64,000 nt of DNA from JACVRW01 sp963728155 (GTDB taxonomy: Bacteria > Actinomycetota > Thermoleophilia > Solirubrobacterales > Thermoleophilaceae): contig CAVSJF010000011.1 in the NCBI GenBank assembly GCA_963728155.1, forward strand, positions 192,936-256,935, read 5' to 3'. Position numbers and translations under genes: made by a program. This document shows positions 39,361-48,474 of the stretch, piece after piece. Under the pieces are notes generated by a model that saw nothing but the letters and a program-made list of their open reading frames with translations, was not told the origin of the DNA and did no database searches. Position 1 is the stretch's first letter, and each line of letters starts with the position of its first letter.

Positions 39361-40475
39361 GCCTCCGGCTCCTCCTCCACGGGCACCACGAGCCGCACAC
39401 GCCAATCCGATCCTTCGGGGCCGAACTCAACCAGCGCACCGCGCTGCAGGGCCTCCACGGCGGCCAGCCGCAGGCCCATCCCCGCCCCGGTGCCACGGGT
39501 GCGCGGGCGGGCACCGTCGTTGCTCACCTCGAGCACGAAGGTGCCGTCCGCGCGGTCCACCTTCACGCGCACGCTGGAGGGCTCGGCGTGCTTGTCCGCG
39601 TTGCGCAGCGCCTCGGCGAGCACCGATTGGGCAAGGGCCTCGACGTCGGTCGGCACCTCCACCCCCTCCTCCCAGCTCAGCTCCAGCGGCAGGTCCTTGT
39701 AGTGGCGCCCGAGCCGGTCGAGCTCCTCGCGCAGCGTGGCGCCGGTGTCGATGCTGGGCAGCGACAGCGGCCGGGCCAGGGCGTCGCGCAGGTCGTGCAA
39801 CGCCGCCTGCATCTCGTCGGCGCAACGCTGGCGTACGTCCTCGCTCAGCGTGCCCTCGGACCCCAGCACCAGCGACACCCCGAAGAGGCGCTGCACCACC
39901 CGCTCGTGGATCTCGCGGGCCAGGTCGATGCGCGCCTGCAGCAGGCGCGCGCGCCCCTGTTGCCCGGTGGCGATGCGCACGCTCGCCGCGAGAGCGGCGG
40001 TCTTGCCGAGGGTCCACATGGTGTGGCGCTCCTCGTCGGTGAGCTCGAAGTGCCCGCCCCCACGGTCGGCGAAGATCACTCCGAGCCAGCGCCCGCCGGC
40101 GGAGACCGGGGTGCAGGTGAGCGTGTGGACTCCGGTGAAGGTCGCGTAGCGCGCGGGGATCCAGCGGGAGAGATCACCGCTCGCCTCGACCACTCGATCC
40201 TCGGCGAGCGCGACCTGAGCGATCGGCGTCTCCTCGAGCGTGCCGTAGATGTTCTCCAGCAGGCTCGCCTCGATGCGGTGGCTGCCCACCGGCACCACCA
40301 GCTGACGGGCCTCGTCGTAGAGCAGGAGGCCCGCACGCTCCATGCCGGCGAGGTTGCACAACGCGGCGCAGAGACTCTCGTAGAAGCCGGGCCCGCCGGA
40401 GCCGGGATCGCGGTCGAGCTCGCGCAGGAGCTCGACGATCACGTCGAGCGCATCGGTGCGCGCGGGAGGCGCCAT
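39357..40475 (-). CDS. GAF-domain sensor histidine kinase (NarL-partner type)
   Basis: 372 residues, no membrane helix. A GAF domain covers about 30-165 (RAGLLLYDEARQLVVPVG, RWLGVIFADRGGG). The HisKA_3 helix carries the phosphorylated His in ARIDLAREIHERVVQRLF near residue 188. The HATPase domain has NADKHAEPSSVRV and GTGAGMGLRLAAVEALQRG. It lies just upstream of, and overlaps, its response regulator. The cytoplasmic GAF suggests an internal signal. Confidence 0.92.
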   Translation of the reverse strand: MAPPARTDALDVIVELLRELDRDPGSGGPGFYESLCAALCNLAGMERAGLLLYDEARQLVVPVGSHRIEASLLENIYGTLEETPIAQVALAEDRVVEASGDLSRWIPARYATFTGVHTLTCTPVSAGGRWLGVIFADRGGGHFELTDEERHTMWTLGKTAALAASVRIATGQQGRARLLQARIDLAREIHERVVQRLFGVSLVLGSEGTLSEDVRQRCADEMQAALHDLRDALARPLSLPSIDTGATLREELDRLGRHYKDLPLELSWEEGVEVPTDVEALAQSVLAEALRNADKHAEPSSVRVKVDRADGTFVLEVSNDGARPRTRGTGAGMGLRLAAVEALQRGALVEFGPEGSDWRVRLVVPVEEEPEA

Positions 40476-40492
40476 GGGCCTGTTCTACCCGT

Positions 40493-40708
40493 TCAGGCGG
40501 GTTGGAGCGACAGCCGCAGCGCCTGCTCGGCGGTCAGCGAGAGCGTGCGCGTGTAGCCGCAGGCGCGGCAGCGGCAGATCGCCTCGGCGTCGAAGTCGCC
40601 GATCATCAGCACGGGATCGACGTCGCCCGACAGGCATGCGCGGCAGGCCAGTGCGGCGGCCACCAGCAGCGGGTCGTCGTCCCCGCGGAAGATGGCGAGC
40701 TCGTCCAT
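40493..40708 (-). CDS. Small putative zinc-ribbon protein
   Basis: 71 residues from ATG at 40708. Cys pairs in ALACRACLSG and ICRCRACGYTRTL could bind one zinc. It lies 17 bases upstream of the sensor kinase on the same strand, so it may be co-transcribed. Function unknown. Confidence 0.5.
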   Translation of the reverse strand: MDELAIFRGDDDPLLVAAALACRACLSGDVDPVLMIGDFDAEAICRCRACGYTRTLSLTAEQALRLSLQPA

Positions 40709-40747
40709 GGGAGTCAAGGTTCCCACCCGCGGCGCAGCGCTCAAGCC

Positions 40748-41254
40748 TCAGCGCCAAGAAACCCCCGCGTGGGGGGTCACACGCTGTTCTTTCACCCCGT
40801 CGAGGAAGCCGGCCAGCTCGCGCCCGTCGGGCAGCCGTAGCCCCGGGTTGAGCTCCAATAGAGGCTCGAGCACGAACCGGCGGCTCGTAACCTCGGGATG
40901 CGGGAGCGTCAGGCGCTCGGAGGCGTGCTCGAGGCCGCCGAGGAGCAGCACGTCCACGTCGATGGGCCGGGGCCCGTGGCGCACCGCCGCCGTGGCGCGG
41001 CCCAGCTCGCGCTCGATCGCCTTGCCGGCGCCAAGCAGCTGCTCGGGATCCAGCGAGGTACCGATCTCCACGCAGGCATTGAGGAAGTCGGGCTGGTCGG
41101 TCACCTCGCCCTGGGGGGCGGTCTCGTACACCCGCGAGGAGGAGATCACCTCGACCCCTCGTTCTGCGAGCGCGCCGCGCGCAGCGCGCAGGTTGGCCAG
41201 GCGATCGCCCTCGTTGGAGCCCAGGCCGAGGTAGCCCTTCAGACTTCCTTCCAT
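40748..41254 (-). CDS. folK: 2-amino-4-hydroxy-6-hydroxymethyldihydropteridine pyrophosphokinase
   Basis: 168 residues. GYLGLGSNEGDRLANLRAA opens the fold; SSSRVYETAPQG, DFLNACVEIGTSL, HGPRPIDVDVLLLGG and LPHPEVTSRRFVLEPL are the HPPK signatures. ATG at 41254 lies 16 bases inside folB. Last gene of folP-folB-folK, in folate synthesis. Confidence 0.96.
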   Translation of the reverse strand: MEGSLKGYLGLGSNEGDRLANLRAARGALAERGVEVISSSRVYETAPQGEVTDQPDFLNACVEIGTSLDPEQLLGAGKAIERELGRATAAVRHGPRPIDVDVLLLGGLEHASERLTLPHPEVTSRRFVLEPLLELNPGLRLPDGRELAGFLDGVKEQRVTPHAGVSWR

Positions 41255-41685
41255 ACCTCGACCGACACCTCGTCGACCGGGAGGGGGATCGGCGGCTCGG
41301 GCTTGGCGGCCTTCACGCGTACGGACTCCGCGCCGAAGCGGTCGATCATCCGGTCGGCGATGGCCGCGCACAGGCGCTCGAGCGTCTTGTAGGAACGCTC
41401 CTGTGCCGCGAGTGCCACCTGCTCGCACACCTTGCCGTAGTCGACCGTGTCCTCGACCCTGTCGGTGACCGTTGCGTCGCACTCGTCGAGCTCGAACACG
41501 ACGTCGAACACGAGGCGCTGGCCGAGCTCGCGCTCTGCGGCGGATACGCCGTGGCGGGTGTAGAGCGAGAGCCCACTGATCTCGATGGTCACGGCGGGAG
41601 CGGCGGCCTGGCGGTCGCCGTCGAGGGGATCCTCGTCGAGGTCGTCCTCGAAATCGTCCTCGGGTTCGGGCTCCCAGGTGGTCAT
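41239..41685 (-). CDS. folB: Dihydroneopterin aldolase
   Basis: 148 residues. The first 30 are an acidic extension (EPEPEDDFEDDLDEDPLDGD) not usual for FolB. The fold follows with TIEISGLSLYTRHGVSAAER, DTVDYGKVCEQV, the catalytic Tyr/Lys region SYKTLERLCAAIADRMI and VRVKAAKPEPPI. ATG overlaps the folP stop (ATGA). Confidence 0.95.
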   Translation of the reverse strand: MTTWEPEPEDDFEDDLDEDPLDGDRQAAAPAVTIEISGLSLYTRHGVSAAERELGQRLVFDVVFELDECDATVTDRVEDTVDYGKVCEQVALAAQERSYKTLERLCAAIADRMIDRFGAESVRVKAAKPEPPIPLPVDEVSVEVWKEV

Positions 41686-42479
41686 TGCGCGACCGTAGCA
41701 TCGGCGACCGTGAGGGCATCGGCCAGCGGGGCCACATCATGCACGCGGAAGATCCGGGCGCCGCGCTCCAGGGCGAGTACGTTCGTGGCGATGGTGCCGG
41801 GCAGGCGCTCGTCCTCCGCGCGGCCGCCCGCCAGCTGGCCCAGGAAGCGTTTGCGCGACGTGCCCACCACCACGGGCCGCCCGATGGCCACGATCTCGTC
41901 GAGGCGGCGCAGCAGCTCGAGGTTGTGCGCGACCGTCTTGCCGAAGCCGATGCCCGGGTCGAGCCACACCCGCTCCTCGGAGACCCCCTCGGCCACGGCA
42001 AAGGCGAGGCGCTCCTCCAGGAACGACTTCACGTCGCTCACCACGTCGTCGTAGCTCGGGTCCTCCTGCATGGTGCGCGGCTCGCCCAGCATGTGCATGA
42101 GACAGCAGCCGGCCCCCGTGCCGGCCACGAGGCCCGCCATCTCGGGGACGAAGCGAAAGGCGGACACGTCGTTCACGATCACCGCGCCGGCGTCGATCGC
42201 CGTCTGCGCGACCTCGAGCTTGGTGGTGTCGATCGACACCCGATGGCCGTCGCCGGCCAGCGCGGTCACCACGGGCAGCACGCGCCGCAGCTCCTCCTCG
42301 GCCGTCACCGGCTCGGCTCCCGGGCGGGTGGATTCGCCACCCACGTCGAGGATGCCCGCCCCCTCACCGGCGAGCCGCCGGCCGTGCTCGATCGCCGCGG
42401 CGGCCTCGAGAAACCGGCCGCCGTCGGAGAACGAGTCCGGCGTGACGTTGACGATGCCCATCAGCTCGAACGAGGCCAT
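41682..42479 (-). CDS. folP: Dihydropteroate synthase
   Basis: 265 residues. LMGIVNVTPDSFSDGGRF, ILDVGGESTRPGA, RVSIDTTKLEVAQ, VIVNDVSAF and WLDPGIGFGKTVAHNLELL are all present, so both pterin and p-aminobenzoate sites look complete. GATACT ends 7 bases before the ATG at 42479 and there is no ribosome site, so a leaderless start is likely. First gene of folPBK. Confidence 0.97.
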   Translation of the reverse strand: MASFELMGIVNVTPDSFSDGGRFLEAAAAIEHGRRLAGEGAGILDVGGESTRPGAEPVTAEEELRRVLPVVTALAGDGHRVSIDTTKLEVAQTAIDAGAVIVNDVSAFRFVPEMAGLVAGTGAGCCLMHMLGEPRTMQEDPSYDDVVSDVKSFLEERLAFAVAEGVSEERVWLDPGIGFGKTVAHNLELLRRLDEIVAIGRPVVVGTSRKRFLGQLAGGRAEDERLPGTIATNVLALERGARIFRVHDVAPLADALTVADATVAQ

Positions 42480-42527
42480 AGGGGGAAGTATCGGGAACCT
42501 CTGCCGCGCACAGGTCGTATAGGGGGC

Positions 42528-43040
42528 ATGAGAGCCACTCTGCTTGCCCTTCTCGTCCTGGCCATCGCGCCCGCAGGCGCATCAGCGGGAGGCTTCGCCA
42601 CCGTCGGCCTCAGCTCGGCTCCGGAAGGCATCGCGCCCGGCGAGCCCTGGGTCGTCGACTTGACGATCCTGCAGCACGGGAACAGCGAGACGCCGCTGGC
42701 CGGGCTGAAGCCCAGCGTCAGCGTGAGCTCGGGCGGCGAGCGGCGCACCTTCTCCGCCACTCCCACCGGGCGGACCGGTGTCTACCGGGCGCGGGTGGTG
42801 TTCCCCTCCGCCGGCAACTGGACCTACCGAGTGAATGACGGCTTCGGCTTTCCCGGGGGCGTCGTGCACGATTACCCGCCCGTCCGGATCGGTGCGGGCG
42901 GCGGCGCCGTCCCCGCCGGAGGGTCGGGGCCGGACGTCGGGCTGGCCCTGCTGATCGCGGCCCTCGCGGGCCTCGGGGTGGGGCTTGCGGCTCTCCTGCT
43001 CAAGCGGCCTCGCGGCGCGGGCCGGCCCGCCGAGGCCTGA
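42528..43040 (+). CDS. Exported FixH/YtkA-like protein with C-terminal anchor
   Basis: 170 residues from ATG at 42528. A signal peptide (RATLLALLVLAIAPAGASA) leads to an immunoglobulin-like beta domain with PGEPWVVDLTILQHGNSETP and GVYRARVVFPSAGNWTYRV, reminiscent of FixH/YtkA proteins linked to copper or cytochrome oxidase assembly. A glycine-rich linker and a C-terminal helix follow (about 140-162). It overlaps the cytochrome c gene by one base. Confidence 0.6.
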   Translation: MRATLLALLVLAIAPAGASAGGFATVGLSSAPEGIAPGEPWVVDLTILQHGNSETPLAGLKPSVSVSSGGERRTFSATPTGRTGVYRARVVFPSAGNWTYRVNDGFGFPGGVVHDYPPVRIGAGGGAVPAGGSGPDVGLALLIAALAGLGVGLAALLLKRPRGAGRPAEA

Positions 43041-43393
43041 TGGCCCGGCTGCCGCTGGTGGCGGCGGCGCTGGCGGCGGTGGTTGCGTTCGGCGCGGTGA
43101 TGCTGCTGTCGGGAGACCGCGACGAGCCGGTGCGTGCGGCGAGCGCAACCCCCGGCCTGGAGGTCTTCAACCGCATGGGCTGCGGGAGTTGCCACCGGCT
43201 TGCGGCGGCGCGGGCCAAGGGCCCGATAGGGCCGAGCCTCGACGAGGCCCTGGACAGCCATACCGCCGCGTCACTGAGGGCGAAGATCGTGTCGCCGGGC
43301 GAGACGAGCATGATGCCCCAGGATTTCGGGCAGCGCATGAGCGAGGCCGACCTCGACGCGCTCGTGGGCTTCCTGCTGGCGTCCCGGCGCTGA
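43040..43393 (+). CDS. Small membrane-anchored cytochrome c
   Basis: 117 residues. An N-terminal signal/anchor helix (about 4-24) is followed by one haem site, MGCGSCHRL near residue 48, and a likely axial Met in GETSMMPQDFG near 91. It is a class I type mono-haem protein on the outer face of the membrane. ATG overlaps the previous stop (TGATG). A partner oxidase is not in the window. Confidence 0.88.
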   Translation: MARLPLVAAALAAVVAFGAVMLLSGDRDEPVRAASATPGLEVFNRMGCGSCHRLAAARAKGPIGPSLDEALDSHTAASLRAKIVSPGETSMMPQDFGQRMSEADLDALVGFLLASRR

Positions 43394-43417
43394 GGAAAGC
43401 CCGCATACACTCGCGCG

Positions 43418-44065
43418 GTGTTCGACGCGATCGTGTTCGACAACGACGGCCTGCTGCTGGATACCGAGGAGGCGTGGACTCGCGCGCAGGTAACGCTGTT
43501 CGAGCGCTACGGGAGCTCGTTCGGTGAGGACCACAAGCGCTCGCTGCTCGGTACCTCGGCCGCCACCGCGGCGGCCAAGCTCGAGCAGATGCTCGGGCGG
43601 CCGGGCCGGGGCCTCGAGTTGGTGGCCGAGTGCCACGAGCTGGTGATGGAGGAGGCGCTGGCCGGCGTGCCGCCGCGCCCGGGCGCCCTCGAGCTGCTGG
43701 GCGCGGTGCGGGAGGCGAGGCGGCCGGTGGGCCTCGCTTCGAACTCGTCGCGTGAGTTCGTCGAGCGCGTGCTGTCGGTGGCCGGGCTGCTCAACGGCCA
43801 CTTCGACCTGATCGTGACCGCCGACGAGGTCGCGCATCCCAAACCGGCGCCCGATCTCTACCTGGCGGCGTGCGCCGGACTGGGCGCCATGCCCGAGCGC
43901 GCGGCGGCGCTCGAGGATTCACAGACCGGAGTCACGTCCGCCCGCGCCGCGGGCATGTTCGTCGTCGCGGTTCCCTACTTCCCCGAGATGACGATCGAGG
44001 GAGCCTCGCTGCGGACCGATTCGCTGGCCGACCCGCGGGTGACCGAGACGCTGCTAGGGCGCTAG
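43418..44065 (+). CDS. HAD-superfamily hydrolase (phosphoglycolate phosphatase/beta-phosphoglucomutase-like)
   Basis: 215 residues. FDAIVFDNDGLLLDTEEAW contains motif I Asp residues and the cap-type insert; VGLASNSSREFVERVL is motif II; HPKPAPDLYLAA motif III; AALEDSQTGVTSARAAGM motif IV. The GTG start follows TACACT by 6 bases, so it is probably leaderless. The end overlaps the convergent phosphoesterase by 12 bases. Confidence 0.88.
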   Translation: MFDAIVFDNDGLLLDTEEAWTRAQVTLFERYGSSFGEDHKRSLLGTSAATAAAKLEQMLGRPGRGLELVAECHELVMEEALAGVPPRPGALELLGAVREARRPVGLASNSSREFVERVLSVAGLLNGHFDLIVTADEVAHPKPAPDLYLAACAGLGAMPERAAALEDSQTGVTSARAAGMFVVAVPYFPEMTIEGASLRTDSLADPRVTETLLGR

Positions 44066-44881
44066 CCGCGTCCACCCCGGGCCGGGCTCGAAGCGCCAGG
44101 TCTCCCGCGCTCCCACCAGGCGCGGGTCGCGCCGTTCGGGCGCCTGGCCCAGCTCGTGGGCCGTTCGGGTCACCTCGAGCGCGGCGCCCTCGACCTCCAG
44201 GTCGAGCACGGTGGCCTCGAAGGGCGGCTCGATCGAGGCGCCCAGGCTGAGCTGCAGCAGCGCGCCCTCGGCGGCGCTGTCGCGCACGTGGATGTGACCG
44301 GATACCACCACGGTCGGGGCGGTCCGGGCCAGCAGCGGCGCGGCCACGTCGGCACGGTCGGCCAGGTCGCCCGCGTAGGGCAGCTCCCGCGCGGCCACCA
44401 CCGCGGCCCGCGACAGCACGGGAAAGTGGCTCGCCAGCAGCACGGGCCCGTCGCCCCAGGTCCGCAGTGCGGGCGGCCGCGCCGATACCCACCGGCGCTC
44501 CGCCGGGCGGAGGATCCGCAGGCCGGCCAGGCGCACCGGCCCGTGGCGGACCGCCCGCCATCCGGGCAGCCCGAGGGAATCGGGCCCGGCCCGCGCCAGC
44601 TGGTCCGTGGGCCGTGCGCCGTCGTGGTTGCCGCCGACGGCCAGCGCCGGAGCCGGGAGCCCGCGCGCGCGGAGCATGCGACGGAGGCTGGGGAGGTCGC
44701 CGTCGTGGGCCAGATCGCCGAGCAGCAGCACGCGGTCGACGGCCTCACTCGCGAACAGGTCGAGGGCGCGCGCCCGGCGTTCCTCCACGCCGGCGAAGTC
44801 GTAGGGGTTGTGCCAGGCCGCCCGCCGGGTCACGTCCTGCACGGCGTGGAGGTCGGTGAGAACGCCGAAGCGCACGATCAC
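44054..44881 (-). CDS. Metallophosphoesterase
   Basis: 275 residues. All five calcineurin-like motifs are visible: GVLTDLHA, VLLLGDLAHDGD, AVGGNHDGA, LLASHFPVL and VVSGHIHVRD. GTG at 44881 overlaps the previous stop (GTGA). Substrate unknown; cytoplasmic, no signal peptide. Confidence 0.88.
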   Translation of the reverse strand: MIVRFGVLTDLHAVQDVTRRAAWHNPYDFAGVEERRARALDLFASEAVDRVLLLGDLAHDGDLPSLRRMLRARGLPAPALAVGGNHDGARPTDQLARAGPDSLGLPGWRAVRHGPVRLAGLRILRPAERRWVSARPPALRTWGDGPVLLASHFPVLSRAAVVAARELPYAGDLADRADVAAPLLARTAPTVVVSGHIHVRDSAAEGALLQLSLGASIEPPFEATVLDLEVEGAALEVTRTAHELGQAPERRDPRLVGARETWRFEPGPGWTRLAP

Positions 44882-45258
44882 GGAGAGGCGGCGGACGCCG
44901 GCGGCCAGCCGAGCTCGGCCTGAACGCGCTTCGGCAGCCCGGCCACGACGAGGTCGTAGGAGTCCTCGACCATGTCGAGCACGAAGCGGTCGTCCAGCGA
45001 ACCGTCGATCTCGATCGTGTTCCAGTGGCGCTTGTTGAGGTGGTAGCCGGGCACGACGGCGGAGTGGCCGGCCCGCAGCTGCTCGGCGATCTCCGGCTCG
45101 CACTTGAGGCTCACGTTGAGCGGCCGCGCCCGCAGCGGACTGAGCGCGAAAACCTTGGCCCTGACCTTGAACACGGACGTCTGCGGGCCGAAGGGAAACT
45201 CCTCGACGGCGCCCGGCAGCTCGAGGCAGAAGCGTCGGAGTCGGGCCGGAGACAGCAT
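44878..45258 (-). CDS. MmcQ/YjbR family protein
   Basis: 126 residues. LRRFCLELPGAVEEFPFGP, VFKVRAKVFAL, NVSLKCEPEIAEQLR and GYHLNKRHWNTIEIDGS are the landmarks of the CyaY-like fold of this family, with unknown but possibly DNA-binding function. ATG at 45258. Coupled to the phosphoesterase. Confidence 0.9.
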   Translation of the reverse strand: MLSPARLRRFCLELPGAVEEFPFGPQTSVFKVRAKVFALSPLRARPLNVSLKCEPEIAEQLRAGHSAVVPGYHLNKRHWNTIEIDGSLDDRFVLDMVEDSYDLVVAGLPKRVQAELGWPPASAASP

Positions 45259-45321
45259 CGGCGGATCGTAAGCTCCTGGCGGCTCCAGGACCGGTTTCGG
45301 ACCTTCGCTAGCTTGATCTGG

Positions 45322-46372
45322 GTGCTTGCTCGCCTAGGCGCGCTCTGCGCGCTGCTGCTCATCGCCCTGCCCGTCTCGGCCTCTGTCGCCCAGACCACGA
45401 ATCCGCTCGAGGGCATGCGGTTCTACGTGGACCGGGAGTCGCCCGCCTGGCTTCAGTGGGAGGCCTACCAGCGATCGGGCCAGACCGGCAAGGCAAACCT
45501 GATCTGGAAGATCGCCCGCGAGCCCCGCGGCCTGTGGCTGGGCACGTTCACGCGACCCAACTTCGCCGTGAAGGTGCGGCGGCTGATCGACCCCGCCCGC
45601 CAGCGCGGCGAGGTTCCCATCTTCACCGTCATGCGCGCGGAGGCGACCCAGTGCAGCCCGGGCTACACCGGCGGCGGTCCGGAGGAGGACGCGCGCACGC
45701 GGGCCTGGTACGACGACCTCGCCCGGGTGATCGGCGGCGACCGCGTGGTGATCGCGTTCGAGCCCGATTCGCTCGGCACCATCGACTGCCTGACCCCGAG
45801 CCGCCGAGACGACCGCCTGAGGCTGCTCAGGTACGGGGTGAACGCGCTCTCGCGGCTGCCCGAATGCGGTCGTCTACCTCGAGGCGGGCGCCTCGGACTG
45901 GGAGCCGGCCCGGCGGACCGCCAAGCAGCTGCGCGCCATCGGCATCGCGAAGGTGCGCGGCTTCATGCTCAACGTCACCCACTACGACTGGACGGCGGCG
46001 AACATCCGGCATGGGCTCGATATCTCCCGCCGCGTCGGCGGCAAGCCCTTCGTGGTCAACACCTCCGAGAACGGCCGCGGTCCCGTCTTCTATCGGCGCG
46101 GTTACCGGCGGATCAACGTCTGGTGCAACCCGGGCAAGCGCGGGCTCGGCCCCCCACCGACCACCGATACGTCGCACCCCAAGGTCGACGCCTACCTGTG
46201 GATCAACCGCCCCGGCTACGGCCAGGCCTGCGCCGGTCAGCAGATCGCCTTTCTCCCCCCACGCGCGCTCTCCTACGCGCGTCTGGCCACGACCTGGGAG
46301 AAGCCTCCGCCGGGCACGCGCTACGGCCACCAGAAGCGCTTCTCGCTCAGCGAGTTCGGGATCCCCCGCTAG
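45322..46372 (+). CDS. Secreted glycoside hydrolase family 6-like protein, frame broken once
   Basis: About 350 residues across one extra G near 45861. A signal peptide (LGALCALLLIALPVSASVA) ends at about 25. GH6-like parts are NPLEGMRFYVDRESPAWLQW, VIAFEPDSLGTIDC with the conserved Asp, VYLEAGASDW, MLNVTHYDW and DAYLWINRPGYGQACAG. The last segment replaces the ESDG of typical GH6 cellulases, so the usual base region is altered. Start could be TTG 45313 or GTG 45322. Beta-glucan or cellulose is the family substrate; activity here is uncertain. Confidence 0.75.
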
Positions 46373-46375
46373 GCG

Positions 46376-47848
46376 TTACGCCTCGGCCGCCTCCGGATCC
46401 TGCGGAGGCGGCGACACGGGACGGAGCAGCAGGGCACCGAGCGCTCCGATCGCGGCGAACACCGCCGCCACGAGGAATCCCGCGTGGTAGCCGCCGGTAA
46501 GGGCGTCGAGCGTGGCGTCGCCGGCGTCTCGCAGGCTGCTGGTGCGCGAGTCGGCGACGCTGACCAGCACCGCGAGGCCGAGCGCGCCGCCCATCATGAA
46601 CGCGGTGTTCACGATTCCCGACGCGAGGCCGCTCTCTTCCGGGGCGACGTCGCCCATCGCAGCGAGCAGGATGGGGTTGAAGGTGATGCCGCCTCCGATG
46701 CCCATGACGATCATGCCGGGCAGCACGTCGACGGCGAAGTTGCCGTCAACGGGTATCCGCGCGAACCACAGCAGGCCGAGGGCAAAGCACGACAGGCCGA
46801 ACACGATGGGCACCTTGACGCCGAAGCGCATGACCAGGCGGTCGGACAGCGCGATCGAGCCGGCGGCCATGATCAGCGTCGACGGCAGGTAGGCGAGGCC
46901 GACCTCGAGCGGGCTGTAGCCCAGCACCAGCTGGAGGTAGAGCGCCGACAGGAAGAACCAGCCGAACATCGAGGCGGCCAGCAGGACGCCGACGACGTTG
47001 GCCACCGAGACGTTTCGCAGCCGGAACAGGCCGAGCGGCATCAGCGGCGAGCCGACACGCGACTCGATCACCAGGAAGCCGACGAGGAGCGCCGCCGCGG
47101 CCCCGAGCAGGCCGAGCGTCTCGGCCGACGTCCAGCCGGTGTCGTTGCCATTGATCACCGCGTAGGTGCCGAGCATGACCGCGGCGGTGACCGTGACCGC
47201 TCCGGCGATGTCGAGCCGGCGGTCCTCGGCGTCGGGGCGGTCGTTGGGCAGGAGCCTGAGGGCCAGCACGAAGACCGTTATCCCGACGGGAAGATTCACC
47301 AGGAAGATCCAGTTCCACGTCAGCAGGTCGGTGAGGACGCCGCCGAGCAGCACACCGGCCGTGGCGCCCCCGGAGAGGACGAAGCTGAAGATGCCCATCG
47401 CCTTGGCGCGGTCGGCGGGCTCGGTGAAGATCGTCATGATCAGCGAGAGGGCGACGACGGAGACGATGGCGCCGCCGAAGCCCTGCAGGGCACGGGCGAC
47501 CACCAGGAACTCCTGCGAGCCGGCAAGCCCGCAGGCGAGCGACATGGTGGTGAAGAGCGCCAGGCCGATGAGGAGCAGGCGCCGGCGCCCGAAGAGGTCG
47601 CTGAGGCGCCCGCCGAGCAGCAGGAAGCCGCCGAAGGTGAGCAGGTAGGCGTTGACCACCCAGGCGAGCGACGCGTCGGAGAACCCGAGGTCGGCCTGGA
47701 TGGAGGGCAGGGCGACGTTGACGATCGTGGAGTCGAGGACGATCAGCACGTCGCCCAGGCAGAGCACGTAGAGCGCCAGCCAGCGCGTGCGGTCGTTCAG
47801 GCTTTCGGGACTTGTGCTGGCCCGGCGGCCGCTTTCGGTGGTGGTCAT
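46376..47848 (-). CDS. MFS drug/proton antiporter, DHA2 (EmrB/QacA) type
   Basis: 490 residues, about 14 membrane helices. WLALYVLCLGDVLIVLDSTI and VNVALPSIQADLGFS open it, GGRLSDLFGRRRLLLIGLAL is motif A, VARALQGFGGAIVS follows, and LSGGATAGVLLGGVLTD is motif C. It sits 40 bases downstream of the PadR-like gene on the same strand, so it is probably controlled by that regulator. Confidence 0.92.
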   Translation of the reverse strand: MTTTESGRRASTSPESLNDRTRWLALYVLCLGDVLIVLDSTIVNVALPSIQADLGFSDASLAWVVNAYLLTFGGFLLLGGRLSDLFGRRRLLLIGLALFTTMSLACGLAGSQEFLVVARALQGFGGAIVSVVALSLIMTIFTEPADRAKAMGIFSFVLSGGATAGVLLGGVLTDLLTWNWIFLVNLPVGITVFVLALRLLPNDRPDAEDRRLDIAGAVTVTAAVMLGTYAVINGNDTGWTSAETLGLLGAAAALLVGFLVIESRVGSPLMPLGLFRLRNVSVANVVGVLLAASMFGWFFLSALYLQLVLGYSPLEVGLAYLPSTLIMAAGSIALSDRLVMRFGVKVPIVFGLSCFALGLLWFARIPVDGNFAVDVLPGMIVMGIGGGITFNPILLAAMGDVAPEESGLASGIVNTAFMMGGALGLAVLVSVADSRTSSLRDAGDATLDALTGGYHAGFLVAAVFAAIGALGALLLRPVSPPPQDPEAAEA

Positions 47849-47887
47849 GTTCGGGTCCTGTCGGCTCGAATTCGCAAGGCGCTCAAA

Positions 47888-48416
47888 TTACAGCTCGCGT
47901 TCGACGTCGTCCACCAGCTGGAGGTGGAGCTCGAGCAGACCACGCATGAACCCGGTCACGAGCAGGAGATACTTGACGCGGTGGGGCAGCGCCCTCGCCG
48001 CCGCCTCGCTCTCGGCCACCCTCGCGGAGAGGTCCGCGATGTCCTCCCGCAGCGTCGCGATGCTCTCGCGGGTGGCGGCCTCGCCGACTAGATCGGCGAT
48101 CAGCAGGCGCAGCAGCGCCTCGCTCTTGATCGGCGTGAACCGAACGGGAGTGCGGGCCCAGTCGCGCAGCGCCTCGAGGCCCTTGTCGGTGAGCGTGTAC
48201 ACGGTGCGCTCGCGGGTCTTGCCCGGCTCCTTTCGCGCCTCCAGGTAGCCGAGCCCGGGCGAGCCGCTTGGGCTCTGCGTAGTACTGGCTCTCGCCCGCC
48301 CAGTCGAGGACGCGTCCGCGGCGGACCATGGCCCTGAGGTCGTGCGGCCCCGCACCGGTGCTTCCCACCAGGCCGAGGATCTCGTAGGAGAAGAGGCTCA
48401 GCTCATCGCGCGCCAT
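47888..48416 (-). CDS. PadR-family transcriptional regulator, frame broken once
   Basis: About 175 residues across one extra G near 48257. LSLFSYEILGLVGSTGAGPH begins the winged helix; GESQYYAEPKRL, LGYLEARKEPGKTRERTVYT and LTDKGLEALRDW follow; a C-terminal coiled helix (IATLREDIADLSARVAESEA) serves dimerisation. It diverges from an NAD(P)-binding gene and precedes the MFS pump, the usual arrangement for a ligand-released efflux repressor. Confidence 0.85.
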
Positions 48417-48426
48417 AACTCTGGAA

Positions 48427-48452
48427 CATAGTGTATAACTCCGATTCATAGT
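48427..48452. promoter_or_regulatory. Repeated CATAGT boxes between padR and the SDR gene
   Basis: CATAGT occurs at 48427-48432 and again at 48447-48452, exactly 20 bases apart (two helical turns), in a 58-base AT-richer spacer. TATAAC (plus, 48434-48439) and its overlapping minus-strand TATACA could be the -10 elements of the divergent genes. This is a plausible PadR operator. Confidence 0.5.
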
Positions 48453-48474
48453 TAAACGAAGAAGGGAGTTCTCG

